Source of the DNA: RPQJ01 sp963744735
GTDB lineage: Bacteria; Pseudomonadota; Gammaproteobacteria; Steroidobacterales; Steroidobacteraceae
DNA: 64,000 bases
Direction: 5' to 3'
Assembly: GCA_963744735.1 (NCBI GenBank)
Contig: CAVUVH010000002.1
Span: 313,341 to 377,340, forward strand
The position numbers and the translations under genes were made by a program. Positions 10,081 through 19,268 of the stretch are shown in pieces; the stretch's first letter is position 1, and every line of letters starts with the position of its first letter. The notes below the pieces were generated by a model, which saw only the letters and a program-made list of their open reading frames with translations, had not been told where the DNA came from and ran no database searches.

Positions 10081-11178
10081 TCACAGTCCCTGCTTCAGGC
10101 TTTCTTCCAGGAACGGATTCAGGTCGCCGTCGAGCACCGCGGTCGTGTTGCCGATCTCTACGCCGGTGCGCAGATCCTTGATGCGCGACTGGTCGAGCAC
10201 GTACGAGCGGATCTGGTTGCCCCAGCTCACGTCCGACTTCGAGTCTTCGAGCACCTTCGCCGCCGCGTTGCGCTTGTTGACTTCGAGCTCGTACAGCTTG
10301 GCCTTCAGCATCTTCATCGCGGTGGCGCGGTTCTTGTGCTGGCTGCGTTCGCTCTGGCACGCCACCACGATGCCCGAAGGCATGTGCCGGATGCGCACGG
10401 CGGACTCGGTCTTGTTGACGTGCTGGCCGCCGGCGCCGCTCGAGCGGTAGACGTCGGTCTCGAGGTCGGCCGGGTTGATCTCGATGTCGATGTCGTCGTC
10501 GATCTCGGGCGAGATGAACACCGACGCAAACGAAGTGTGCCGGCGCGCGTTGGAGTCGAACGGGCTCTTGCGCACCAGGCGGTGCACGCCGGTCTCGGTG
10601 CGCAGCCAGCCGTAGGCGTATTCGCCCTCGAACCTGATCGTGGCGCTCTTGATGCCCGCGACTTCGCCGCCGTTGGCGTCGACGATCTCGGTCTTGAAGC
10701 CGTTCTTGTCGCCCCAGCGCAGGTACATGCGCATCAGCATGTTGGCCCAGTCCTGCGCCTCGGTGCCGCCGGCGCCCGCCTGGATGTCGAGGAACGCGTT
10801 GTGCGAGTCCATCTCGCCCGGGAACATGCGCTGGAACTCGAGCTTGGCGAGCTCGCGCGTCGATCCCGGCCGAGGTCCTGCTCGACCGAACGCACCATGC
10901 CCTCGTCCGCCTCGGCCTCGGCCATGTCGAGCAGCTCGGCGGCTTCGTCGATGCCGGGGGTCATCTTGTCGAGCGTGCCGACCACGCCCTCGAGCTTGGT
11001 GCGCTCGCGCCCGAGTTCCTGGGCCCGCTCGGGCTTCTGCCAGACCGCCGGGTCTTCCAGTTCGCGCAGGACTTCGGTCAGCCGTTCGCTCTTGCCGGCG
11101 TAGTCAAAGGTACCCCCTCAGCGCTTCGGTGCGCTGCTTGAGGTCTTCGATCTGGCGGCGGATCGGGTTGATTTCCAT
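10081..11178 (-). CDS. prfB: Peptide chain release factor 2 with programmed +1 frameshift
   Basis: RF2 terminates translation at UGA and UAA. The short first frame MEINPIRRQIEDLKQRTEALRGYL stops at UGA (11106-11104); a +1 shift gives LDYAGKSERLTEVLRELEDPAVWQKP. Codon-recognition SPF is in RKSPFDSNARR, and the catalytic GGQ in SSGAGGQHVNKTESAVRI. A second break near 10862, between SVEQDL and ARELAKLEFQRMFPGEMDSHNAF, is not programmed and looks like the general indel noise of this sequence. The length of about 365 residues is normal. recJ lies upstream and lysS downstream on the same strand. Confidence 0.96.
11098..11122 (-). promoter_or_regulatory. prfB: prfB programmed +1 frameshift site
   Basis: On the minus strand the bases read AGG GGG TAC CTT TGA C, nearly identical to the E. 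coli site. The AGGGGG acts as an internal Shine-Dalgarno element, CTT (11109-11107) is the slippery leucine codon, and TGA (11106-11104) is the in-frame stop followed by C, the weakest termination context. When RF2 is scarce the ribosome slips forward one base to read GAC, so RF2 controls its own synthesis. This frameshift is real biology, unlike the many others in the window. Confidence 0.95.
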
Positions 11179-11274
11179 GCGGACGGCGGTCACGGCGGAG
11201 GCTGGATGAACCGCCGATTCTAGCAGTTTCGGCCGCGCGCGGACGCCGCGGGCCCGGCGCTGTGTCGGCGTGCG

Positions 11275-13034
11275 TCAGCGGCCGCGGGCCGGCACCAGCC
11301 ACTCGGTCACGAGCTGCAGGCGGCTCGCGCCGCCGTAGTCGTCGACCGACGTGCGGAAAACGCGGTCAACGCGGTCACCGGCACGGACCGGCGGCGGCGC
11401 GTTGATCGTCGACGAAGCGGAAGGCGATCGCCTCGGCCAGCTCGCCGGACGGCGCGCGCAGGCGCAGCTTGAGGTGCCGGCTGCCCACCACGCGCGTCTC
11501 GATCACGCCGAATTCGCCGTCGAACACGGGCTCGGGAAACCCGCGCCCCAGGGGCCGCCCTCGCGCAGGGCCACGGCCGTGTCGACGTTGAACTCGCCGG
11601 GCAGCAGTTCGCCGTCCGTGTGCAGGTGGCCGGCCAGCGTGTCGGCGTCGACCCAGCGCGCCACCTCGCGCGCGAACAGCGGCCTGGAACTCGGGCAACG
11701 CCGACTCGCGCAGCGTCAGCCGGCCGCCATCGCGTGGCCGCCGAACTTGTCGAGCAGTCCGGGATGCTGCGTGGCAATCGCATCGAGCACGTCGCGCACG
11801 TGCACGCCCGCCACCGACCGCGCCGAGCCCTTGACCCAGCCGGGTTCGGACGAGCGCGAATGCGATCACCGGCCGGTGCAGCCGCTCCTTGACGCGCGAC
11901 GCGACCAGCCCGATCACGCCCTGGTGCCAGCCGGGTCATGGACGGCAGAGCCCGGCGGGCAGCTCGCCGCCGGCGAGTGCGGCCACCAGCGCATCGACCT
12001 GCGCCAGCGCCTCGAGCTGCATCTTCGCCTCGAGCTCGCTGCGGTCGGTGTTGAGCCGCGCCAGTTCCAGGCCATGGCGCGCGCCTCGGCGGGATCGTCG
12101 GTCAGCAGGCAGTGGATGCCGAGCGTCATGTCGTCGAGCCGTCCCGCCGCATTGAGCCGCGGCCCCGCCTGGAAGCCGAGGTCCTGCCCGGTAACGCCCG
12201 CCAGCGCGCGCCCGGCGGCCTCGAGCAACGTCGCGCAGTCCCGCCACGCAGCGGCCGGCGCGGATGCGCCGCAGGCCCTGCGCGACCAGGATGCGGTTGT
12301 TGAGGTCGAGCGGCACGACGTCGGCCACGGTGCCGAGCGCGACCAGGTCGAGCCAGGTCGCCGGGCTCTGGCTGCCGTGTCGGGCAACCTCGCCGAGCCG
12401 CTGCAGGTGGCGCGTCAGCGCGGCCATGACGTAGAACGCCACGCCGACGCCGGCCAGCGCCTTGGACGCGAAGCGGTTGCCCGGCGCGTTCGGATTGACG
12501 ATGCAGGCGGCCGCGGGCAGCTCGCGCCCCGGCAGGTGATGATCGGTGACCAGCACGTCGATGCCGAGCCGGCGCGCCTCGGCGACGCCTTCGAGCGACG
12601 AAATGCCGTTGTCCACGGTGACGATCAGCGTCGGGCTCGCGTCCGGCGGCGACGCGCACGATCTCCGGCGTCAGCCCATAGCCGAAGCGGAACCGGTCCG
12701 GCACGAGGAAGTCCGCGCCGGTGAAGCCGAGCCGCCGCAGCTGGCGGATCATCAGCGCCGTGCTGGTGGCGCCGTCGGCATCGAAGTCGCCAACGACCAG
12801 CACGCGATCCTGCCGGCGGTGGCAGCCGCAGCAGCAGTTCGGCGGCGGCCTCGGCGCCGTCGAGCGAACTCACCGGCAGCAGCTGGTCGAGCCGCAAGTC
12901 GAGGTCGGCTGGCACTGGCCAGCGCGCGCGCGCCGTACACGCGACGCAGCACCGGATGCAGGCTTGCCGGCAGCGTGGCCTGCAGCTCGCCGTGCGGCTG
13001 TGCGGCGCAGGATCCTGCGCACGGGCGGTGTCAT
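11275..13034 (-). CDS. recJ: Single-stranded-DNA-specific exonuclease RecJ (frame-broken)
   Basis: RecJ is a 5'-to-3' ssDNA exonuclease of the DHH family used in RecF-pathway recombination and repair. The start MTPPVRRILRRTA is followed by VLRRVYGARALAS and ADLDLRLDQLLPVSSLDGAEAA in successive frames. Catalytic motifs are seen as VVGDFDADGATSTALM and VLVTDHHLPGREL with IVNPNAPG. The C-terminus SRLQLVTEWLVPARGR ends at 11275. The repaired length is about 585 residues, against 577 in E. coli. At least six frame breaks occur. It overlaps rpfE by ATGA and precedes prfB. Confidence 0.92.
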
Positions 13035-14045
13035 GCCTGCCAGCACCTCGAGCCGCGCGGGCCGGCGCCAGAAGCGCCAGCGATCGCCGGCGCGAACCAG
13101 CCACTCGGTGTCGCCGAGCAGCAGTTCCACCCGCGCGATGGCGCCGTCGCGCAGGCCCGCGGCCAGCGGCTGCAGCAGTTCACGCTCCACCCACAGCAGG
13201 GACTCGGTCGCGACGGCCGCCGGGGGTTCGTCGAGCGCAAGCAGGGTCGCTCCCTCGACGGCGGCCAGCGGCCACGCCGGCGTGGACACGCGCCCGCCCT
13301 GCCCCTGCCAGAGCGCGCGCAGCCAGGGGTCCGCCGCGCGCAGTTCCCAGCCCGCCACTTCCAGCGCGGGCGCCCGCGCGGGCACGACCCCGAAACCCCA
13401 CAGCCACACCGCATTCACGGGCGGCTGGCCGCGCGCGTACGCGTCGCTCGTTGACCGGATGCTCGTGCAGCAGCATCTGGATCTCGTTGCCTGCGGCTGC
13501 GGATGCGCGCGCCGTCGCGACCGGTCGGCATGTAGTCGTGCACGTTGCGGCCGACCACCGCATCGGGCGCGTGCGTCACGCAGTCGACCGGGCCCGGGAA
13601 GCGCAGCACCCAGTTGCCGTCGACCACGCCTGCCACGGCGAAATCGGTGTCGCCGAAATGCGCCTGCATGCTCGCGCCCAGTTCCTGCGCGTCCGCTTCC
13701 GACAAGGCCAGCGACACGCAGCGGCGCCAGCCGCAGGTGATCGAGCGCCGGCCGCAGATGCACGGGCTGCGCCAGGCACCAGGTGGCGTCGTCGCCCGGG
13801 GACGCGAGTCCGGACGCCCGGGCCACGCACGGCCCGGCGGCACAGGCGTGCAGCACATCCCGCGCCGCGGGCGTCACCGCCGCCAGCAGCCACTCGCGCC
13901 AGGCGGATGGGTTCACGCCCTGGCGGGCGCCGCGTCCGAGCCAGGCGCCCAGCGTGGCGAGCGCCGGCAACGACTGCAGCGACGACGCCTCGGCCAGCGC
14001 GGCCGGCAGCCAGGGCAGCGCCAGGCGCACGCGGCTGCCGCTCAT
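13031..14045 (-). CDS. rpfE: RpfE-like protein (phosphoglycerate-mutase-like, unknown role; frame-broken)
   Basis: The start MSGSRVRLALPWLPAALAEASSLQSLPALATLGAWLGRG is followed by HLRPALDHLRLAPL, EADAQELGASMQAHFGDTDFAVAGV, NWVLRFPGPVDCVTHAPDAVVGRNVHDYMP, NEIQMLLHEHPVNE and GQPPVNAVWLWGFGVVP. This matches the RpfE family encoded beside recJ in the Xanthomonas rpf cluster and sometimes labelled phosphoglycerate mutase; its biochemical role is not established. The length of about 338 residues fits. Breaks lie near 13745, 13500 and 13440, and one near the end, since the recJ ATG shares ATGA with the expected stop at 13031. The assignment relies on both motifs and synteny. Confidence 0.75.
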
Positions 14046-14079
14046 CGGGCCGACTCGCGGCGTGAACTCGCTCGGCGGC

Positions 14080-14468
14080 ATGCAGTAAGGTACGCCCATG
14101 AGTTCCAGCTCGAACAACCCGCCGGCACGAACCTGGTCCGTGCCTGCGGACCTGGCCAGTTGCGCATCGGCGACCGCACGCACACCAGCAGCGTCATCGT
14201 GACCGCCACCGCGCTGATCGCGCCCTGGCGCCCGCACGCTCGGCGCAGGACTCACCGCCGGCGGACCTCGAGCCGCTGCTCGCGCTCGCGCCCGAGGTCG
14301 TGCTGCTCGGCACCGGCGCGCGGCAGCAGTTTCCCGCACGCCGAGCTGCTGCGCACCTGTACGCAGCGGCGCATCGGCATCGAGGTGATGGACACGTCCG
14401 CCGCCTGCCGCACCTACAACGTGCTCGTCGCCGAGGGCCGCAACGTGGCCGCCGCCCTGATCGTCTGA
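14080..14468 (+). CDS. Mth938-like domain protein (frame-broken)
   Basis: The readable parts are YAHEFQLEQPAGTNLVRACGPGQLRIGDRTHTSSVIVTATALIAPW, then PADLEPLLALAPEVVLLGTGARQQFP and RRIGIEVMDTSAACRTYNVLVAEGRNVAAALIV. The VLLGTG, IGIEVMDT and TYNVLxxEGR elements are typical of the small Mth938/DUF498 family, which includes the mitochondrial complex I assembly factor NDUFAF3. Bacterial function is unknown. ATG CAG TAA at 14080 is probably the start broken by one base. The gene diverges from rpfE with only about 34 bases between starts. Confidence 0.75.
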
Positions 14469-14498
14469 GCGGCCGTCACCGGCCGCCGGCGCCGAGCC

Positions 14499-15166
14499 TC
14501 AGGCGAGCCCCTGCAGCAGCGGCACGAAGGTCGACGGCGCCCAGCACCTCCCGCTCGTAGCGCTCGCCGCGGCGGGTGATGCGCAGCAGCTGCTGCTCGC
14601 GGTCGGCTGCCGACCGGGATGACCAGCCGGCCGCCGTTGCCGAGCTGCTCGAGCAGCGCGGGCGGCACCGCCATCGCGCCGCCGCCACGAGGATGCCGTC
14701 GAACGGCGCGTACGGCGGCCAGCCCTCGAAGCCGTCGCCGTGCCGCATGAAGACGTTGCTGATGCGCAGGTCGCGCAGCACCTGCCGCGCCCGCAGCTGC
14801 AGCGCCGCGATGCGCTCGACGCTGTAGACGTTGGTCACCAGCGGCGCGAGCACCGCCGTCTGGTAGCCGCAGCCGGTGCCGACCTCGAGCACCTTGCGCG
14901 GCTTGCCGCCCTCGAGCAGCGCCTCGCGTCATGCGCGCGACGATGTAGGGCTGCGAGATCGTCTGGCCGTGGCCGATCGGCAGCGCCGTGTCCTCGTAGG
15001 CGCGGCTCGCCAGCGCCTCGTCGACGAACACGTGGCGCGGCACGCTGCGGATGCGCTCGAGCACCTGCGGGTCGGCGATGCCCTGCTCGCGCAGGCGGGC
15101 GATCAGCCGGTCGCGCGTGCGCGCCGAGGTCATGCCGATGCCGGTGTGGCGGCTGCGGTCGGTCAC
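14499..15166 (-). CDS. pcm: Protein-L-isoaspartate O-methyltransferase (frame-broken)
   Basis: Pcm repairs isoaspartyl damage in aged proteins using S-adenosylmethionine. The N-terminal TDRSRHTGIGMTSARTRDRLIARLREQGI, VPRHVFVDEALASRAYEDTALPIGHGQTISQPYIVARMT and the SAM-binding VLEVGTGCGYQTAVLAPLV are diagnostic. The C-terminus resembles TFVPLLQGLA. A GTG at 15166, preceded by AGGG and 16 bases after the surE stop, is the likely start; ATG at 15133 would cut into the conserved N-terminus. Breaks fall near 14930, 14690, 14625 and 14540. nlpD and rpoS, which often follow pcm, are absent here. Confidence 0.92.
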
Positions 15167-15182
15167 CGTGCGCGAGCCCTGT

Positions 15183-15941
15183 TCATTCGCGCGGCCGCGC
15201 AGCCATTCGTCGATCTCCGCGAGCGCCGCGTGGCGCGTCAGGTCGACCTGCAGCGGCGTCACCGACACGTAGCCGCTGGCGATCGCCGTCGAAATCGGTG
15301 CCCTCGCCGGCATCGGCGCCCTCGCCCGCCGGCCCGACCCAGTAGACCGCGCGCCCGCGCGGATCGCTCGCGCGCACCACGGACTCCGAGCGATGGCGGT
15401 GGCCGAGGCGCGTCGACGCGAGAAGCCGCGCAGCTGCTCGTAGGGCAGGTCCGGCACGTTGACGTTCAGGATCATCGACGCGTGCAGCGGCGACGCGCAG
15501 CAGGCGCATGCAGCAGTTCGCTCGCGACCCGCGCGGCGGTGTCGAAATGACGGCCGTCGCGCACGACCAGCGAGATCGCCATCGTGGGCAGGCCGAGGAA
15601 GCGGCCCTCGATGGCGGCCGCCACCGTGCCGGAGTACAGCACGTCGTCGCCGAGGTTGGCGCCGTCGTTGATGCCGGAGACGACCATGGGTCGTGCTCGT
15701 CGTCGAACAGGCCCGAGATCGCGAGGTGCACGCAATCGGTCGGCGTGCCATTGACGAAATAGCGGCGCTCGCCGTACTCGGCCACGCGCAGCGGCACGTC
15801 GAGCGTCAGCGAGTTGCTGGCGCCGCTGCGATTGCGGTCGGGCGCGACCACGGTGATCTCGGCAAGCGGCTCGAGCGCGGCCACGAGGCGCTGCAGGCCC
15901 TCGGCGCGATAGCCATCGTCGTTGCTGACCAGGATTCTCAA
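15183..15941 (-). CDS. surE: 5'/3'-nucleotidase SurE (frame-broken)
   Basis: SurE is a metal-dependent survival-protein nucleotidase acting on 5' and 3' nucleoside monophosphates. The N-terminus MRILVSNDDGYRAEGLQRL carries the DD metal ligands. VVAPDRNRSGASNSLTLDVPLR, YFVNGTPTDCVHLAISGL and SGINDGANLGDDVLYSGTVAAA are all family signatures, the last in a shifted frame. The end resembles ALAEIDEWLRGRANE. Breaks are near 15690, 15485, 15420 and 15290. It forms the conserved surE-pcm pair and is separated from truD by the oppositely oriented Smr gene. Confidence 0.94.
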   Translation of the reverse strand: MRILVSNDDGYRAEGLQRLVAALEPLAEITVVAPDRNRSGASNSLTLDVPLRVAEYGERRYFVNGTPTDCVHLAISGLFDDEHDPWSSPASTTAPTSATTCCTPARWRPPSRAASSACPRWRSRWSCATAVISTPPRGSRANCCMRLLRVAAARVDDPERQRAGPALRAAARLLASTRLGHRHRSESVVRASDPRGRAVYWVGPAGEGADAGEGTDFDGDRQRLRVGDAAAGRPDAPRGARGDRRMAARPRE

Positions 15942-16048
15942 GGGCGTGGGACCGTGTCGTTATCCGGGCCCCAGCGACGGCGGGGTTGGCCACGAACGCG
16001 GCGCAACTATACTGGAATCCCGCCCACCCCCGGAAGCAAACTCCCCGC

Positions 16049-16590
16049 ATGGCCAGGCGCCCACCACCGCCGGGTGACGACGAACGCGAGGCGTTCCGCC
16101 GCGCCGTCGCCGATGTCCGGCCGCTGCCGCCGCGCCCGCAGCCGGCGTCCCGTGCGGGATTGCAGCCGGCGGCACGCGCATCACGCGCGCGAGGCCATGA
16201 ACTGCTGGTCGACAATCCTGCTGCGGCCGGGACGCGGCCGGCACGACTCGCGGCGATGCCGTGTCGTTCCGGCGCACCACCGTGCGCGAGGACGTCCTGC
16301 GCAAGCTCGGCGCGGCCAGTTCGCGGTCGAGGCTGAAATCGACCTGCACGGCCTCGACGCGCCATGCAGCGCACGCCGCCCTGCGCCAGTTCCTGAACGA
16401 GTGCGTGCTGCGCGGCCTGCGCTGTGTGCGCGTGATCCACGGCAAGGGCCTGCGCTCCGGCCTGGCCGGGCCGGTGCTCAAGCAAGGGGTCGACCACTGG
16501 CTGCGCAGGCTCGACAACGTGGCCGCCTTTGCCAGCGCGCGGCCGGTCGACGGCGGCACGGGCGCGCTCTACGTGCTGTTGCGACGGTAA
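16049..16590 (+). CDS. Smr-domain protein (frame-broken)
   Basis: This is a small MutS-related (Smr) domain protein; such proteins are DNA nicking or RNA-cleaving endonucleases. The start MARRPPPPGDDEREAFRRAVADVRPL is typical of the proteobacterial stand-alone form. The Smr core is seen as FAVEAEIDLHGLD, then AALRQFLNECVLRGLRCVRVIHGKGLRS and VDHWLRRLDNVAAFASARPVDGGTGALYVLLRR; DLHG and HGKG are the two signature motifs. Breaks lie near 16250, 16310 and 16370. It is encoded between truD and surE on the opposite strand, converging on truD with a gap of 7 bases. Confidence 0.9.
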
Positions 16591-16597
16591 GGACCGC

Positions 16598-17624
16598 TCA
16601 TTCCTCGCCCGCATCCCAGGCGTCGGCGAGCAGCTCGTGCAGCACCGCCGTCGCGAAGGCGCCGCGGGGCAGCTCGAAACTGAGCTCCAGTGCCGTCTCC
16701 GCCAGCGTCCAGGCGAACTCGCGCACCGGCAGGCGCAGGCTGCGACGCTCATGCTCCAGTCGCTCGCGCGCCAGCAGCTCGACCAGGCTGGCGGCGGACG
16801 CCATGACCTCCGCTTCGAGCGTGCCCGCCTGCGACACGGCCGGACTGTTCCCCGCGCCTGCCAGCGGGCCGCTCGGATGCAGGTCCAGTTCGCGGCAGCG
16901 CTGCTCGAGCGTGTCATCGATCTCGCCGGCGACGAAGAAGCTGCGGCGTCCGTCGAGCACCACCGCCTCGCCGGGCAGCAGACGGTCCCAGCTGGCCGGC
17001 AGCAACACGCGCCGCCAGCACGCGATTGAACAGCTCGCTGCGGCCGGCCGAGAGCAGGAAACCGCGCTGCACCCGGTCCCGCGGTGCCGGCCCGCCGGCG
17101 GCCCACTCCAGCACGCGCCGCAGGTTGCTGCCGTCACGCCCGAAGCGCTGAGGCCCGAAGTAGTTGGGCACGCCGCGCTGGCGGATGAGCTCGAGACGGT
17201 TCTCGACTGCCTGGGCCGAGCCCGCGAGCCCGCGGATGCGCAGCACGAAGCGGTTGGCGCGATGCGAACCCGGCCGCAGCTTGCGCCCGTGCCGGCGCGC
17301 ATCGAACACCCGATAGCCCTCGCCCTGCCATTGCAGGCATTGCGCCACGTCGAACGCGGGCGGCAGGGGCAGCGTGAACGCCTGCCGCGTCACGGCGTGA
17401 CGGTCCTTGTGCCCGCTGAAGCCGACATCGCGCACCGGCACGGCCGCGTGCCGCGCCAGCTGCGCGGCGACCCAGCCGGTGTTGGCGCCACGCTTCTCGA
17501 CGTACAGCAGGCCGTGGCCACCGGCGCCGTCCGCATCGAAGCCCAGTCGTTCCTCGACCAGGAAGTCTTCCGGCACCGTGCGGATGTCGCCCGTGGCAGG
17601 CGGCTCGCCGTGGGCGCAGGGCAT
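16598..17624 (-). CDS. truD: tRNA pseudouridine(13) synthase TruD (one frame break)
   Basis: TruD makes pseudouridine 13 in tRNA-Glu. HGEPPATGDIRTVPEDFLVEERLGF is the usual N-terminus, GFSGHKDRHAVTRQAF carries the catalytic aspartate in GxKDRxAxT, and GVPNYFGPQRFGRDGSN is the second family motif. One extra base near 17015 shifts the frame before RVLLPASWDRLLPGEAVVLDGRRSFF. The ATG at 17624 is the first available, though homologues usually have a few more residues, and a CTG at 17651 just after the ispF stop is possible. The C-terminus is LLADAWDAGEE. Confidence 0.94.
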
Positions 17625-17654
17625 CCGTCCGTGCGGCGGCCGCGCCTGCCTCAG

Positions 17655-18162
17655 TCAATGGCCGTTGTTTCCATGCAGGTGCGCGTTCTCGCCGTGGGCC
17701 AGCAGCACGATCGCCTGGCACGCAAGTCCCTCGGAGCGCCCGAGCGCGCCGAGCCCCTCGGTCGTCGTCGCCTTGAGGTTGATGCGGTCCAGCCGCACGC
17801 CGAGGTCGTCGGCGATGTTCTGGCGCATCTGCACGCGGTACGGGCCGATCCGGGGCTCCTGCGCGACGACGGTCAGGTCCGCATTGACGAAGCGCCAGCC
17901 GTGCTCGCGCACCAGCGCGCGCGCAGTGACGCAGGAAGCGCCGGCTGTCGGCGCCCTTCCAGCGCGGGTCCGTATCGGGAAAGTGCTCGCCGATGTCCCC
18001 GAGCGCCATGGCGCCGAGCAAAGCGTCGCACAGCGCATGCAGCGCCACGTCGCCATCGGAATGCGCGACCAGGCCGTACGGGTGCGGGATCCGCACCCCG
18101 CCCAGCGTCACGTGGTCGCCCTCCCCGAACGCATGCACGTCGTAACCGATACCCACCCTCAT
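17655..18162 (-). CDS. ispF: 2-C-methyl-D-erythritol 2,4-cyclodiphosphate synthase IspF (one frame break)
   Basis: IspF catalyses the fifth MEP-pathway step, making the cyclodiphosphate. MRVGIGYDVHAFGEG, HSDGDVALHALCDALLGAMALGDIGEHFPDTDPRWKGADS and INLKATTTEGLGALGRSEGLACQA are textbook IspF motifs with zinc ligands Asp and His of DVH. One extra base near 17925 separates the halves, RRFLRHCARA and REHGWRFVNADLTVVAQEP. The repaired length is about 168 residues. It follows ispD by 29 bases; dxr of the same pathway is at 38255-39446. Confidence 0.95.
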
Positions 18163-18191
18163 CGCACACCCCTTGTCGTCGTCAGCCCTGC

Positions 18192-18884
18192 CTATTGCCG
18201 CAGGATGGCCTCGGCCAGCGCCGCATCCGCGGGATTGGTGACCTTGATGTTGTCGGTGCGCCCGGCCACCAGCCGCGGCCGCAGGCCCAGGCTCTCGATC
18301 GCCGCCGCTTCGTCGGTCACCGTGCGGCCCCGCTCGATGCAGAGCCGCAGCGCGCGCGCGAGCAGGCCGAAACGGAACATCTGCGGCGTGTAGGCGCACC
18401 ACAGGCCCGCCCGCGGCACGGTTTCCTGCGCGCGGCCGCTGGCGTCCGCGCGCTTCAGCGTGTCGCCGACGGGCGCAGCCAGCAGGCCGCCGACCGGATC
18501 GTCGGCCAGCTGCGTCAACAACCGGTCGAGGTCCTCGCCGCGCAGGCACGGGCGGGCCGCATCGTGCACCAGCACCCAGTCGGTGTCGCTGGCATGGCCG
18601 GAAAGCGCATCGAGCCCGTTCGCCACGGACAGTTCGCGCCGCTCGCCGCCCAGGCAGTGGCGGACCCGTGGGTCGTCCGCCTCGGGCAGGTCGCGCCAGT
18701 GGCGATCACCGGGCGCCAGGGCGACGACGACGCCGTCGATGCGCCGCTCGGCCAGCAGCGCCGACAGTGTCCACGACAGGAGGGGGCGGCCGAGCACGGC
18801 CACATACTGCTTGGGGAGTCCTGCGCCGAATCGGGTTCCCTGCCCTGCCGCGGGCACGATCGCCCAGCGCCGGGCCGCCGTCAC
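18192..18884 (-). CDS. ispD: 2-C-methyl-D-erythritol 4-phosphate cytidylyltransferase IspD
   Basis: The gene is intact, 230 residues, and encodes the third MEP-pathway enzyme, which attaches CMP from CTP to methylerythritol phosphate. VPAAGQGTRFGAGLPKQY is the nucleotide-binding motif with the conserved lysine. VLVHDAARPCL, TVPRAGLWCAYTPQMFR and VTDEAAAIESLGLRPRLVAG match the family throughout. The start overlaps the ftsB stop by ATGA (18881-18884). The order ftsB-ispD-ispF-truD-surE-pcm is the standard gammaproteobacterial arrangement, here interrupted by the Smr gene. Confidence 0.97.
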   Translation of the reverse strand: MTAARRWAIVPAAGQGTRFGAGLPKQYVAVLGRPLLSWTLSALLAERRIDGVVVALAPGDRHWRDLPEADDPRVRHCLGGERRELSVANGLDALSGHASDTDWVLVHDAARPCLRGEDLDRLLTQLADDPVGGLLAAPVGDTLKRADASGRAQETVPRAGLWCAYTPQMFRFGLLARALRLCIERGRTVTDEAAAIESLGLRPRLVAGRTDNIKVTNPADAALAEAILRQ

Positions 18885-19237
18885 GGGATGTCGGCCTGGG
18901 CCGTCCTCTGGCCGGTCGCCGGCGCGACGGGGATCGGTGCAGTGAGCGCGTCGGCCTGCGCGGGTGGCACGACCTGGAAGAAGGTCTCGTTGGACTTCAC
19001 CATGCCGAGGTCCGTCCGCGCCCGCTCCTCGATGGCCTGGCGGCCTTCCTTGAGGTCGCGGACTTCGGCCGCCAGCGTGCGGTTGCGGTCGCCAAGCCGG
19101 GTGTTTTCGGCGGTCTGCGCTTCGATCGCCTTCTCGAGGCGCCAGACTTCGCGCATGCCATCAGGCGACGCCCAGATGCGGTACTGCAGCAGTACCAGCA
19201 TGGTGAACAGCAGCCCCGCCATGATCCGGATGGTCAT
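18881..19237 (-). CDS. ftsB: Cell division protein FtsB
   Basis: FtsB is a bitopic divisome protein that forms a complex with FtsL and FtsQ. There is one N-terminal transmembrane segment (IMAGLLFTMLVLLQYRIWA), then GMREVWRLEKAIEAQTAENTRLGDRNRTLAAEV, a coiled coil, and RQAIEERARTDLGMVKSNETFFQVV, the conserved FtsB/DivIC end. A Pro/Ala-rich tail extends it to 118 residues, slightly longer than E. coli (103). It sits directly after eno, as in most gammaproteobacteria, and overlaps ispD. Confidence 0.95.
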   Translation of the reverse strand: MTIRIMAGLLFTMLVLLQYRIWASPDGMREVWRLEKAIEAQTAENTRLGDRNRTLAAEVRDLKEGRQAIEERARTDLGMVKSNETFFQVVPPAQADALTAPIPVAPATGQRTAQADIP

Positions 19238-19268
19238 GGGAGCGGCAGGTTAACAGAATCTGGCGGCA

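Noticed and set aside
15693..19253. Plus-strand open frame of 1186 codons across surE, Smr, truD, ispF, ispD and ftsB
   Set aside because: Only the Smr segment is a real plus-strand gene, and it is read in other frames; the rest is antisense to well-supported genes.
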